Source: Adiantum capillus-veneris (lineage: Eukaryota > Streptophyta > Polypodiopsida > Polypodiales > Pteridaceae). Taken from it: a DNA stretch of 64,000 bases. The stretch covers positions 111,942,141 to 112,006,140 of the forward strand of contig CM043942.1 in assembly GCA_014529385.2 (NCBI GenBank). The letters run 5' to 3'. Positions 42,820-52,930 of this stretch are shown here, one piece after another; the stretch's first letter is position 1, and every line of letters begins with the position of its first letter. Under the pieces are notes generated by a model, which ran no database searches, was not told the origin of the DNA, and was given only the letters and a program-made list of their open reading frames with translations. A program made the position numbers and the translations under genes.

Positions 42820-43510
42820 CATGTTGTGAGAACCCTCAACAAGGAAGTAGATTATCTCACCAATGAGAAACTTCAGATCATGGTGGGAGGTGTGAAGCTC
42901 TACGAACCAAAGTACCAAGGCCAAGAGGAATTGAAGGAAATCATATTTTTCCTCCAAACTGGTGAGTGCCCTAAACACTTGGATAAAGTGCAAAGGCATA
43001 GGTTGGTAAAAAAGGCAACTCCTTACCAACTCATAGGAGATGATCTGTATCATAAAGGGAAAGATTTGGTGCTAAGAAGGGTGCCCTCTGTTCAAGAAAT
43101 AGAGAGAATCCTCTTTTCATGCCATGATGATGTCTGTGGGGGTCATTTTTCTCATGATATTACAAACAGGAAGATTTTGCAAGCAGGGTTTGTTTGGCCA
43201 AGTCTACACCGTGATGTCCAGCATTGGTGTAAGTCATGCAAAGGTTGTCAGATTGCTGGAAATCGACGACTCACTTACGAACCTCGAGTTCCAATAATTT
43301 CGTATGGTCCTTTTGAGAAGTGGGGTGTGGATGCAATAGGCCCCTTACCTCGCACATCTACCGGGAAGGTCTTCATCATTGTGGGAGTAGATTACATGAC
43401 ATGATGGGCGGAGGCAGCAAGTACAACACGAATTACAGCCAAGGAGGTATCAAAATTTATATTTGATCACATATGCAGTAGATACGCATTCTCTCACGGG
43501 GAGCAAAGAG
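42820..43510 (+). pseudogene. Integrase N-terminal part of B
   Basis: Continues in frame after the TAG. The HHCC zinc domain is visible (HDDVCGGHFSHD, then HWCKSCKGCQ), followed by the start of the catalytic core (KWGVDAIGPLPRTSTGKVF, first Asp). A TGA at 43402 (VDYMT-stop-WAEA) fits CGA to TGA. After ICSRYAFSHG near 43500 the segment carrying the second Asp and the Glu of the D,D35E core is missing. Confidence 0.85.
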
Positions 43511-44021
43511 GCCAAAAGAAGCTTTGCAGGAAAGAATTTTAGATCTTCAACGACTTGAGCTTGATAGAGAAGAGTCCATTGACTATTACATTGCCCAAGC
43601 CACAAGCCAAAGAGAAAAAATCAACAAGAAGCTCAAGGGGAAAGGATTGAAGGAAGGTATGTTGGTTCTTCGCTATGATAACCGACTTGATACTCGACTT
43701 GACAAAAAGTTTTTGCAAAGATGGGAGGGACCTTTCATGATAAAAACAAAGTTTGGGAATGGTAGTTACAGATTAGCAGATTTATCAAGAAAACTCCACA
43801 AGACCAGAGTCAATGGATGGAGATTAAAGCCCTACTTTCAACGTATCAATCCTTTGATAGGAAGTCATCTACCTACATCGTCTAAGCTCCAAATTGGCAT
43901 GGATCCCTTCGGCTTGGCAAATGCTCCACCTATTTTTAAAGCTTTGATGTGCAAAGAAGAACCAGCCTTGGAATCTCAACATACCCAAGGCAACCCTCCC
44001 ATCTCCGATTTATGGGATTGA
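43511..44021 (+). pseudogene. Integrase C-terminal part of B
   Basis: Resumes after the core deletion with RPKEALQERILDLQRLE, a helical linker (REESIDYYIAQATSQREKIN), and a GPF-type C-terminal domain (FLQRWEGPFMIKTKFGNGSY, RLADLSRK). An unassigned tail of about 55 residues ends at 44021. Without catalytic residues D2 and E the enzyme is inactive. Confidence 0.8.
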
Positions 44022-44162
44022 AGTAATGAAAAGCAGGTCTAATGGAGTAAAAGAGTGTATATCACTCCTCCTTTTTTTAGAAAAATAAGAAAAAAAGAAA
44101 AAAAAAAGAAAATAAAAAAAAAACTCTTTCGTTTCATCTAGGAGCATGAATGATCCTAGATG

Positions 44163-44173
44163 AAGGGGGAGGG
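44163..44173 (+). other. Polypurine tract of B
   Basis: AAGGGGGAGGG six bases before the 3' LTR. Confidence 0.75.
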
Positions 44174-44179
44174 CTAATA

Positions 44180-46166
44180 TGAGTAACATTAAATGGTAAC
44201 CTTGCATTTGCACTACATTTCTACTCAAATGTATATATTTTTTATCAAAGTTTTAACTTAGTGTTCATTCTCTCTTTTCGTAATAGCCTTTTTCCATACA
44301 AACACCTTACCCTTCTTAGATCTTTATGCATTTACATCATATTTCTCTCTTCATGCTAAATGTAAATAGTAAACTTAATTCTACTCTCCTAGTTTTTTTA
44401 TTGTATATTCTTTAACTAATTACCTTTACTAATTTAAATAGCTATCTACATCCCATAATTTGTAAATAAATAATTTATGGGCACTTATCTTACCCATCTT
44501 CTCTCAAGGGTAGGGTTAACCTTGTAGGCCTTCCCTTCCCCACCACTATGTGACCCAAGTCTTGGATCATTTACTTGTGTTGGTCAACAAATCTTAAATA
44601 TAATGTATATTCCCAATAAATCAAACTTTATTGGAGCCTACCTCATTTGTTTAAGGTGGATTCCCTTTTGAAAAAAGCATGCTACACCTTGGATGCATGC
44701 TAGAGGGCCCCCTACAAGGAGACTTGGTTCAAAAGGTGTTTTGGATGCATATTGAACGCCTTAGCTCGTGGGTATACTTGAGGAACACTCCAAAATCAGC
44801 TTAAACACTTTGAGAAGGTCAACTTTGCCTTTTATAGCACCCAATTCTGAGTTACAGGCTGAAAGTTATGGTGAAAACAAGGTGCTGCGGACACTGTTAC
44901 TGCAGGTCAAAGTTACAATCAGGTAAACCACAAAGGTGAAAAGTTTTCTTGACTTCTCCAAAATTCTAAAATACCAATGGCGAGTTTAAAACCACTTGCA
45001 TGTGGAGGGGTCGGCTCAAGATGCTTCCAGAGACACAACAAACAGGATGGGGACACTCTGCAGGAGCCACTGGAGGGACATCATGGTGGGGCCCACATAC
45101 ATTATCAACCCTCATGGAGCCTCCACGACCTAAAAGGCTATTTTTAATGAAAAAATAAGTCCCTTATTTTCATAATTGAAGGAATGGTCAAAAGGGAACC
45201 TAACTATGGTTAATTACCTACCCTAGTCAAGTTTAACCTAACCCAAGGTCTTGTACAGCTATAAAAAGGCCCTTTGGCAAGCACAAAAATACACACACCT
45301 ACTCCATTGCTGCAAATAAGCTCCTCTAAGGTTCGGGAATCCCTAATCTCTCTCTCCTCTTGTCTCCCTATCCATTTCCTAAGCTCGCTATCATAAGCGG
45401 CACCATAGAGAGAGCATCAATATGCTATTGCTACCATTCTCTTGCAAAACATTGCTCTTATCATACTCATCCCTAAATAAAGATTATAGATTCTATATGA
45501 GAGCAAGGATATCAAGTTAAATGATCTATCTCATGGTTTGATCAACAAATTGTTGCAATTGGGGTGTCGTCGTCACACTTTTGCTCTAAACGCATGTAAA
45601 ATTGGTAAGCCTATCTTGGCAGCTTCTCATATTTTGTGCTCATTGGGTTGCTTGTTTGTTGAGAATGTTTTTTGTGCACCATGGTGTCTATTTGCTTGTC
45701 TTCTCTCCTTATGTTGTGTGTAAGTAAGTCTTGGGGCTGCATAGATGGAGAAGAGCTCTCTATGCATGTCGCCTTATGTGTGTAAGTAGTCTCTTCTTTT
45801 GGGAAAGGAAAGGAGTTGTCAAGTATTTGTGCATTGTGGTGTTTTGAGTTTTGAGGTTTTGTGATTGCTTTTCTTAGAAGTATATGAGCACTAATATGGT
45901 GAAGTTCAATCTTTGCATGTGAGTTTGTGCAGCGTTCAAAGGGATTGCTTAAGGAGTGTGTGTTGAATGGTTGAAGGGCATTTTGTGTTGAAGCCCATAA
46001 GGAAGGTGTGAGTGTGTGTGTGTGGGTGTGTGCGGTTTGTTTTGGTTTCCTTCTTTCTCCATAAAAGAGGGTGGTGCCCCTAAGAAATATGCGTGTGTAG
46101 GGTCTCACGGAGTGGTTGTCTGGTGGGAGCCTTGAGTTGAGCCCCATCTCAAAAAATCCGCTCTCA
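44180..46166 (+). repeat. 3' LTR of B (complete)
   Basis: 1987 bp, TGAGTAACAT...CGCTCTCA. TATAAAAAGG at 45263 is the likely promoter. Matches the truncated 5' LTR from the TATA box to the end. The flanking DNA to the right encodes the H3-like frame. Confidence 0.85.
45263..45272 (+). promoter_or_regulatory. TATA box of the B LTR
   Basis: TATAAAAAGG; the same motif opens the 5' LTR remnant at 31803. Confidence 0.6.
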
Positions 46167-46636
46167 CTAGGAAGACTGATAAAGGTCCACTTTTAGTTCC
46201 TAAAACAGGAGGCAAGTCGATGAACAACAAGAAAAGACTCAAAAAGCTTATGAAGATTTTGAAGGATCCAAGGATGAATAAGATACAAATAAGCCTAAAT
46301 CTATTCAAGGAAATGAGAAAGGCTAAAACCTCCATTGAGCTTTGTGTGCCAAAGCTCCTCTTTGAGAGGCTAGCTAGGTTAGTATGTGAAGAGGCATGCT
46401 TTGGCACAATGAGGTTGAAGGTTGAGGCATTTTTGACACTTCAAGAGGTAGAAAAAGATTTTTTTCTTCAGTATTTCTATGATATAACTATTTTGGTAGC
46501 ACATGGACATATGTTAACGATTATGGAGAAGGACATGAAAACCTTGAAGAGAATAAGATTGAGGTATGATAAACTGCTTGTGCCAAAAAGACTTATAGAC
46601 AAAAAAATGAAGGAAATTTTGCTCATACCTCCATAA
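46166..46636 (+). pseudogene. Divergent histone H3-like (possibly CENH3-like) coding sequence, 5' end disrupted
   Basis: From ATG 46220 the frame runs 138 codons. Residues about 28-114 follow the whole histone H3 fold: FKEMRKAKTSIELCVPKLLF (H3: ALREIRKYQKSTELLIPKLPF), ERLARLV, RLKVEAFLTLQEVEKDFFLQ (alpha2 helix), FYDITILVAHGHMLTIMEKD (H3: LCAIHAKRVTIMPKD) and a TLKRIR end. Upstream codons, open back to the LTR edge, read TRKTDKGPLLVPKTGGKS, recalling the H3 tail ART..TARKSTGGK. So element B sits within the first codons of the tail. The loop between alpha1 and alpha2 is about one residue longer than canonical H3, and EAFL resembles the EAL of centromeric H3. A 24-residue Lys-rich C-terminal extension (LRYDKLLVPKRLIDKK...) is unusual. 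No intron or own start is visible; it may be a decayed or retroposed copy. Confidence 0.7.
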
Positions 46637-47150
46637 AGGCCACATTCAAAGGTCAAAATTGTGGAGGTCACCCATGATGTCAATACTAGAGCCATAGCTA
46701 AACGGGAAAATAGGTGTGCATAGTAAAGCAATAAACTAAAAGAGAAGGAAAAATTCACAAGTGCTTTGGAAAAAGAGATAAAAAGCTACGACACAATAAC
46801 TATCATAAAATTCAATGCCCACCTATCACAATAACTATGATAAAATTCAATGCCCGCCTATCCTAAATGATTTTCTCATATTGAACTGATCATTTAATAT
46901 AGGGAGATAAATGGGAACAAGAGCTAGGACACAAATATGTGTTGCTAGACCCATTCTCAACAGGGGACCAAGAGGAGAGATAAGCTCATCTCAATAAGGG
47001 TCCAAATATGGAGAGTTCTACCAAGAAACAATGTACACCTAATGGAGCTTTAAAAGACCTTAGGTTAAACTTCATTAAAGTCTCCAAGGGTTAGTTTTAA
47101 AAGTCCTTGGACCTAGAACCTTTAGGTACGATTTTAGACAACTTTAATTG
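46637..47150. other. Unassigned, downstream of H3-like frame
   Basis: A short duplication (ACAATAACTATCATAAAATT at about 46793 and a near copy at 46829) is visible. No gene recognised. After the H3-like stop the same frame stays fairly open for about 28 codons (RPHSKVKIVEVTHDVNTRAI), which might be an older extension of the protein. Confidence 0.3.
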
Positions 47151-47412
47151 GTTGAGGTGGTTGAGCCCAACACTCAACACAAGTCCTATAAATAAGGGGG
47201 TGAGCCCTACAAGTAGGAGCATGAGAACACACACACACACACACACAAACACACACACCTTAGGAGTCACCCCTCCACATGAGGCATAAAGGCCACATGT
47301 CAAGCCCCTAGCCAAGTTGCCCCCAATTAAGCCGGAATGCTTTTGGATGGTTTATGGAAAGGTCCAATGAGAATTAAGCTTAACTAAATTAAGATTATTT
47401 AAACTAAGCTTA

Positions 47413-48785
47413 ACACTAGAATGGTAACCTAATATGACATAAAAGTGTCCTTTCAGGGTTTTGGGAAAAATTTCCAAAACCATAGTAGATCCACTCATTT
47501 TGAAAAATCCTTTCATGAGCTTATAGTTCAATAACTACTACATATGGAAAAAATGAGAAACTTGTAATTTTCTCATCCCTTGGTCACTACAAGCCTCCAA
47601 AGTTGATGGACCAGTGCATTTTGCCCAAAACAGCAATTTCTTACGGTTGATTGCATATAAATAAGAGTGGAGATTTTTGTAGGACATGAGATAAAATGCC
47701 CCGTTAACGCCAATGGGTTGGTGACCAAAACATATGGTTGCTTTTACCTCACTATTTTTTTTGGGCAAAAAAATAGGTACAGAAAAGTGCATTTTTGCCA
47801 TTTTGCGGACCTATCATCAAAGTTTCTATAGTCACGCTCAATAAAGATACTATATACATGTTTTATTAGTTCCCTTTGGGTCTCTCGATTCAAAGGAGCC
47901 ATGGAGCATGTCAAAAGGATAATGGATCTCTTACAATTGGAACCTTGGGGGCAATGATAAAGTGCTAAATACAATTGGAACCTTGGGGGCAATGATAAAG
48001 TGCTAAATACAGCAAACATGAAAAAACTGGGCTTAGCATTATGACCTCTAGAAACCCATAGAAACTACTCAATATCTAGCCAAGTTTGTAGTCTATGATT
48101 AGATATGGTCACTACCTACAAAACACACACAATTGGCCAAAGAAACTAGCAATATTGAGAAAGTTATACTTGCTACTCTAAAATTTATCGTATTCTTCAG
48201 CAATCAAAAAACTCAACCATCATCATATACTATGCTATATAGCATATTAGGTCCCCCAAAACTCAAGGAAGATTAGCTTTATGTTATACATTACACTAAC
48301 ACAATCAAAATTGAATTTGGATATCAAGAAAGCCACCAAAAAAAATCATAAAAGTGCTAATTTTGGCCAAAAAACAGGATTATGCAATTCTTGTAAATTG
48401 GTCATAACTTTCAATTTTAACACGTAGCTCTCCCTACAAGCATCAAAACATGTTGAGAACTATGAAGGCCTAACCTCTAGCCATCTAAACCTCACAAACA
48501 TGAAGTTTAGAGTGGTATAGTTGACAAAAATTGAAAAAAAGTAAAAAACAGGACCCGTTCTTTCACACAGTTTAGGTTCAAAAATGTTGTGCAAGAGTAA
48601 GGTTAATGGTGAGATCGATACTCAAAAAAAAAAGCTAAGGTTTTTTCAGCTCATAAGGCACCTTTGTGGATATATAGCACCTAGAAATTCATTTTCATAC
48701 TCTTCAAATAATTCAAGCAAAATGGTCACTTAACAGGACACAAAAGTGTCCAAGGACATAAAAGTGTCCTGTTACCATTCTAGTG
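47413..48785. mobile_element. Non-autonomous DNA transposon T2
   Basis: A perfect 15-bp terminal inverted repeat, CACTAGAATGGTAAC and its complement, flanked by TTAA on both sides (47409-47412 and 48786-48789). Related to T1 along its whole length (about 80% by eye) but with a different TIR middle. The right end carries two consecutive GGACA.AAAAGTGTCC palindromes. No transposase. Confidence 0.85.
47933..48008 (+). repeat. Tandem duplication of 38 bp in T2
   Basis: Two exact copies of a unit beginning ACAATTGGAACCTTGGGGG. T1 has a single related unit. Confidence 0.9.
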
Positions 48786-49104
48786 TTAAACTTTATAGAA
48801 AACCCCCTAAAAATGACCAACAAGAATTAAGACCTACTTTATTTCTATTGGACAGTCTACAAAGGGGTCTAATGAGAATTGAGCAGACCTTGTGCAAGAT
48901 TAATTCCTATTGGCTAGCTCACATAGAGAACCAATAAGAATTTAGAATTAGTTATTTACTAAATCAAGCTCTCTCTCAAAGGGGGAAAGAAGGACACTTG
49001 TCTAAATGCTACACCCCTTGCTTGATTTGACCTTGGTCTTCCATTGGTTAGCCGCAAGCTTGGGTCGATGATCATTGAGCTAGTGTAATCAAGCAGGGTC
49101 AATT

Positions 49105-49156
<52 letters not shown>
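49105..49156 (+). repeat. (CT)n-rich microsatellite
   Basis: CT units with three interspersed CTAT interruptions in repeat F copy 2; copy 1 has a short CT run at the matching place (22521-22530). Confidence 0.9.
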
Positions 49157-49162
<6 letters not shown>

Positions 49163-49437
49163 CGAGCCCACACACACATTCTATCATTGTGCACTAACCA
49201 TGAATTGACCTCCTTCTCCAAGCTTGAGAAGTAGAGAGCCTACATGAACACCTCTTGTTTGTGGAATGAAAAGCCAAGCAAGATTCAAGCTTCAAAGCAT
49301 GCTCATCATCTAATCAAATCTCCAATACTATTCGTAGATATGCTCTAAGAGTGATGATATGTGAGGAGAATACTTCTTTCTTGTATATTACATCTTCTTA
49401 CTCTTCATTTTTCTCACTCCTTGCCATCTCACAGTTG

Positions 49438-49738
49438 ACAAGGAGGTAGTTATGATACATGAGGTAGGAGGAGCACACTCAACATGGTGATATGTGTGGA
49501 ACATGTGAGTGATCTATGTCATAGATTGTTTGCCAGGGATAACTAGCTAGTGGAGGCATTTTAGAGTGAGACATTTGACAAAATCAAGAGAATGCGACTT
49601 CCAAAGACACTAGTAAGCATGATCCCAAATGGAGAGCTAGGGAGAAAGAGAGAATCACATACAAGGATGAGAAGATCAAACTTATTTTCCTAGTGATACT
49701 TATAATGGTGGTTTGAAGATGACACCAACATCCAAGAA

Positions 49739-49798
<60 letters not shown>

Positions 49799-50202
49799 TC
49801 ATGATGTAAAGCATGTGCGAAGGAGTACATACATCCATATGGTGCCTGGAAATCTCTAGAGTTAGCAGACTATTGGATTAGTGGAAAGATTAGTATAGGA
49901 AACATCATGAGTATGGGAATGCCGGAAACATCATGAGCAATGACAAGTTCTAGGAATTCCCAAGAGTAGAATGGAGTCGTCGATTGTTGCCCCTAGAGTG
50001 CTAATGGTGCCTTCAAGTGCTTTCAGACTCCCTTAATGCATCATTGTTATGTGAAATGCATATGGTATGTGTGATGATCTTGTGTTGCTAATCGTCTCTC
50101 CGTGTCTTGAGAGTGACCTCTAACCCTTTTTATGTAGTTAGAGAGGAGAAAAAATCTACAATTTTTAATGCTAGACAAGAGGGCCTTGGCACATGGTGCA
50201 AC
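49438..50202. other. Unassigned, with GA microsatellite at 49740-49791
   Basis: About 26 GA units. No coding or terminal repeat recognised. Confidence 0.4.
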
Positions 50203-50352
50203 TGAAAGGGCAAGGGAACTGAACATGCTCATCACCACCCAGCCATGCCCTATATAGGCCCTTGGCCTTATAAATATAGGGACCCCCTTGTCTGCATGTC
50301 CGTCCTGGCCCTTGGCTCTGGCCCTTGGCCTGGTCCTACCATTGTCCTGACA
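50203..50352 (-). repeat. 3' LTR of D2
   Basis: 150 bp, TGAAAGGGC...CCTGACA on the plus strand, alignable with the D1 LTR. Confidence 0.6.
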
Positions 50353-50365
50353 TTACTCCCCCCTT
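50353..50365 (-). other. Polypurine tract of D2
   Basis: Minus strand AAGGGGGGAGTAA abutting the LTR start TGTCAGGACA. Confidence 0.7.
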
Positions 50366-52930
50366 GGAGAAGCATTTTCGTCCGCAAAAACACAAGTGAT
50401 GGTATCTTCATAAGAACCCTAATGTGTTCTACCGTAACATCCCACATGGTTCCAATGGTTCATTTGAGTGGAACCCGGTTCAATAGGAGGTTCAATGAAA
50501 CCAAGAGTAACATCTTGATTTTCTACATTGTTGTCCATCTGTAACCATCTGATGGTACCGGTTCCTATCGAAACATAGTGTGTAGACTCCATGTAGAATG
50601 CTCATGAGCATGGTAAACGAGTTTATCACAACACAGGTGTACCAAAAAGAGTACTTATCACTTTCCATGAAAGTAACTTGCTGACATAACTCATCAGCCA
50701 ATTTTAAGTCCTTGACTTAAACCCAATTTTTATCATCAGTAAACAACCCCACCCTAACGAGTGTTCAAGGTTGAGAACCTGAGTTATACATGAAGAGACT
50801 ACCTAGTCGCAACATGCGTTAACTGATAGTAAGTAAACTCCAAAAAGAGCAATAAATGCTTATGAATTTGATTGCTTGGTGCTAATGTATGCACTTTGCA
50901 TATCCTGTAGCCCAAGATTACACTTTGTAATATATCAACCCCCTTGGATACTGACAGTACTGAGGTGTGTTTCCCCCACGGTTCACAGGCAGTCTTCCCA
51001 AACGACTGGAAACGGGGAATCACAATAGCGTATAGCATTGTTGAGGAATCAACAATGTTCGGAATAACCATTGTGGTTAACTTGAGAAATACACAAACAC
51101 CCAAACCGAGCCATGACCTCTATTGGTGATTAGTAGACTCAAAAGTAATCGCATAGAGATAGTGTAGATAGAGTGCAAAATGCTTCATAAGCAACAACCT
51201 GAGGAATATGTATGCCGTTCCAAATCAGCCTTTGCTTAACACTAGGGCCAATAACACCTAGTGTGCATGCATTTAGAAAAAAATAGATCCAAACCTGTAT
51301 TTCCATAGTGATTCTTGCCAATATTTATGGCAAATGTGATGCGGCTAGCACACATTAAAAGTAAATGTAAATAGTTTTGAAAAGAAACTAAATACTTTCA
51401 GTTTGCAATCTTTTGCATGCCTTGCTGAAACGTCTGAATCACAATAGAAGGTGAAACATTGATCACTTCTAGATACAGACAATGAAACTTTTTCATTAAC
51501 AATTTATAGCCTTGCTATATGTATAAACAACCATCTGGAATGTTGTTTAGCAATACTTGTATCTGAAGAAGTCATTCTAAGTATCCGACAATTTGTTTGG
51601 CCACTAAAATTGCTCCTGATACGTCATGCTGAAAATGGTCTAGAAAACAGATTTGACCAGCACCTAGTTAGGCTTTGTCGTGACACATAATTGAAATAAT
51701 GGCGGCAGTGTCAGTCCAGAGACTCATATTCTCCACATGTGGAATATGTCTCATGTGAGGATTTATAAAAAAGAACATCCGTCAAGTACAAGATGTACTT
51801 GTGTGTGGAGGTAACTCTAAATACTCTGCGACAAGAGTGAGAGGGACCCTCATTCATTGCTCCACACTGGCTAAACTGAACTCCGTGAGTTCCTAGACCA
51901 CGTTGTATCCCATGTGACAACATGTGCCAAATTGAACCCTACAAGTAGGTTCATAACATCATAAGGCAGAAAGATAGATTGGACACTGGGCCCAAAATAC
52001 TTTGTGCCGACATGCTCTTGGCATGGTTCTGTAACATTCAAGAATACTTAGACGTCTTGAAAACCAAGCAAAGCATACTAAAAATGGAATAACACCAATT
52101 CAATAGATGCATACCTGGAGATTTGAACGTAATGTTCACTTACCCGTATTCAAATGGAGAGGAGCACGTCCCCTACCTGAAAAAACAAACACCAGTGCAC
52201 TGGGAACTCTGGGTGTTGCCTTTGCGATCCAAGCCCTTGGATTATATCTACGTAGTCAAACGTCGTGGTAAGACCCGTTGTAGAACTGCGCAACTAGTAA
52301 CCAACAATGTACAGAATGATGAGAATCAACTTAAAAGGTTGAATTTGTCCGCTACCCCATGGTAGATTAATGGACTCTTTCCTTGAAAGTAGAATTGGGA
52401 TAGATCAAACTATGATCATCAATGCTTATGGGGAGATGTAGCAATCACCCTTTGAGTCTTACCCCAAAATCGGGCTTCCATAGACACTCGTAGTGCTATA
52501 GAGAGAGCAGGAGATCCACACAAGTGAAATGCCTAGCTCTTATTGACAACGATGCCGTCTCAACTTTTCGATGCCTCTAGACTCCGTGGTATAGATCAAC
52601 TAATGTGAGGTTAAGAGTATCAAAAACTCAACTTGAGTTTTGCACAATGAAAAATGTAGTGCTTACAGAAGACCTAAATCATCTGTAATGGCAAGACTCT
52701 TGCTTGGCCATTAACATCAATGGGGACTCCACTGGGTAGATCTGTTCAAGCTGGAGAACAATCACCCAAGAAATGCAAACATTTGGGTCTTACCCTAGGT
52801 TTAACAATGGCTCTTAGCCTGTGTGGCTCATAGCTCTCAAGCCAATAACAAACTAGTGTTCAATCGACGAACTGATGAAGACTAAGTTGGGTGGCGTCTT
52901 GGCCACTTTCTAGCTGGGAGTTAGAGCACC

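Larger units (their letters stand above)
31801..46166 (+). mobile_element. Ty3/gypsy (Tat-like) retrotransposon B, decayed, with nested A2
   Basis: Truncated 5' LTR (31801-32725), PBS, leader ORFs alpha2 and alpha1, gag, then A2 inserted (34074-39777), then NC, PR, RT, RNase H, archaeal-type RNase H, partly deleted integrase (to 44021), PPT and a full 3' LTR (44180-46166). Four in-frame stops break pol. The right LTR edge meets a histone H3-like reading frame. Confidence 0.9.
47151..49437 (+). repeat. LTR-like repeat F, copy 2, carrying T2
   Basis: Inverted relative to copy 1 (22181-23062). Has TATAAATAAGG at 47189 and an AC microsatellite (47230-47260). It is interrupted by T2 at 47413-48785, and homology resumes at 48790 to about 49437. 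Non-coding. Boundaries approximate. Confidence 0.55.
50203..52930 (-). mobile_element. Mostly non-coding LTR element D2 (5' part missing)
   Basis: 3' LTR (50203-50352), PPT, then an interior matching D1 from 51620 to 52930. Beyond 52930 the tandem array starts where D1 continues with unrelated DNA. No coding domain. The 1.27 kb between PPT and 51620 has no partner because D1 is interrupted there by A1. Confidence 0.6.
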
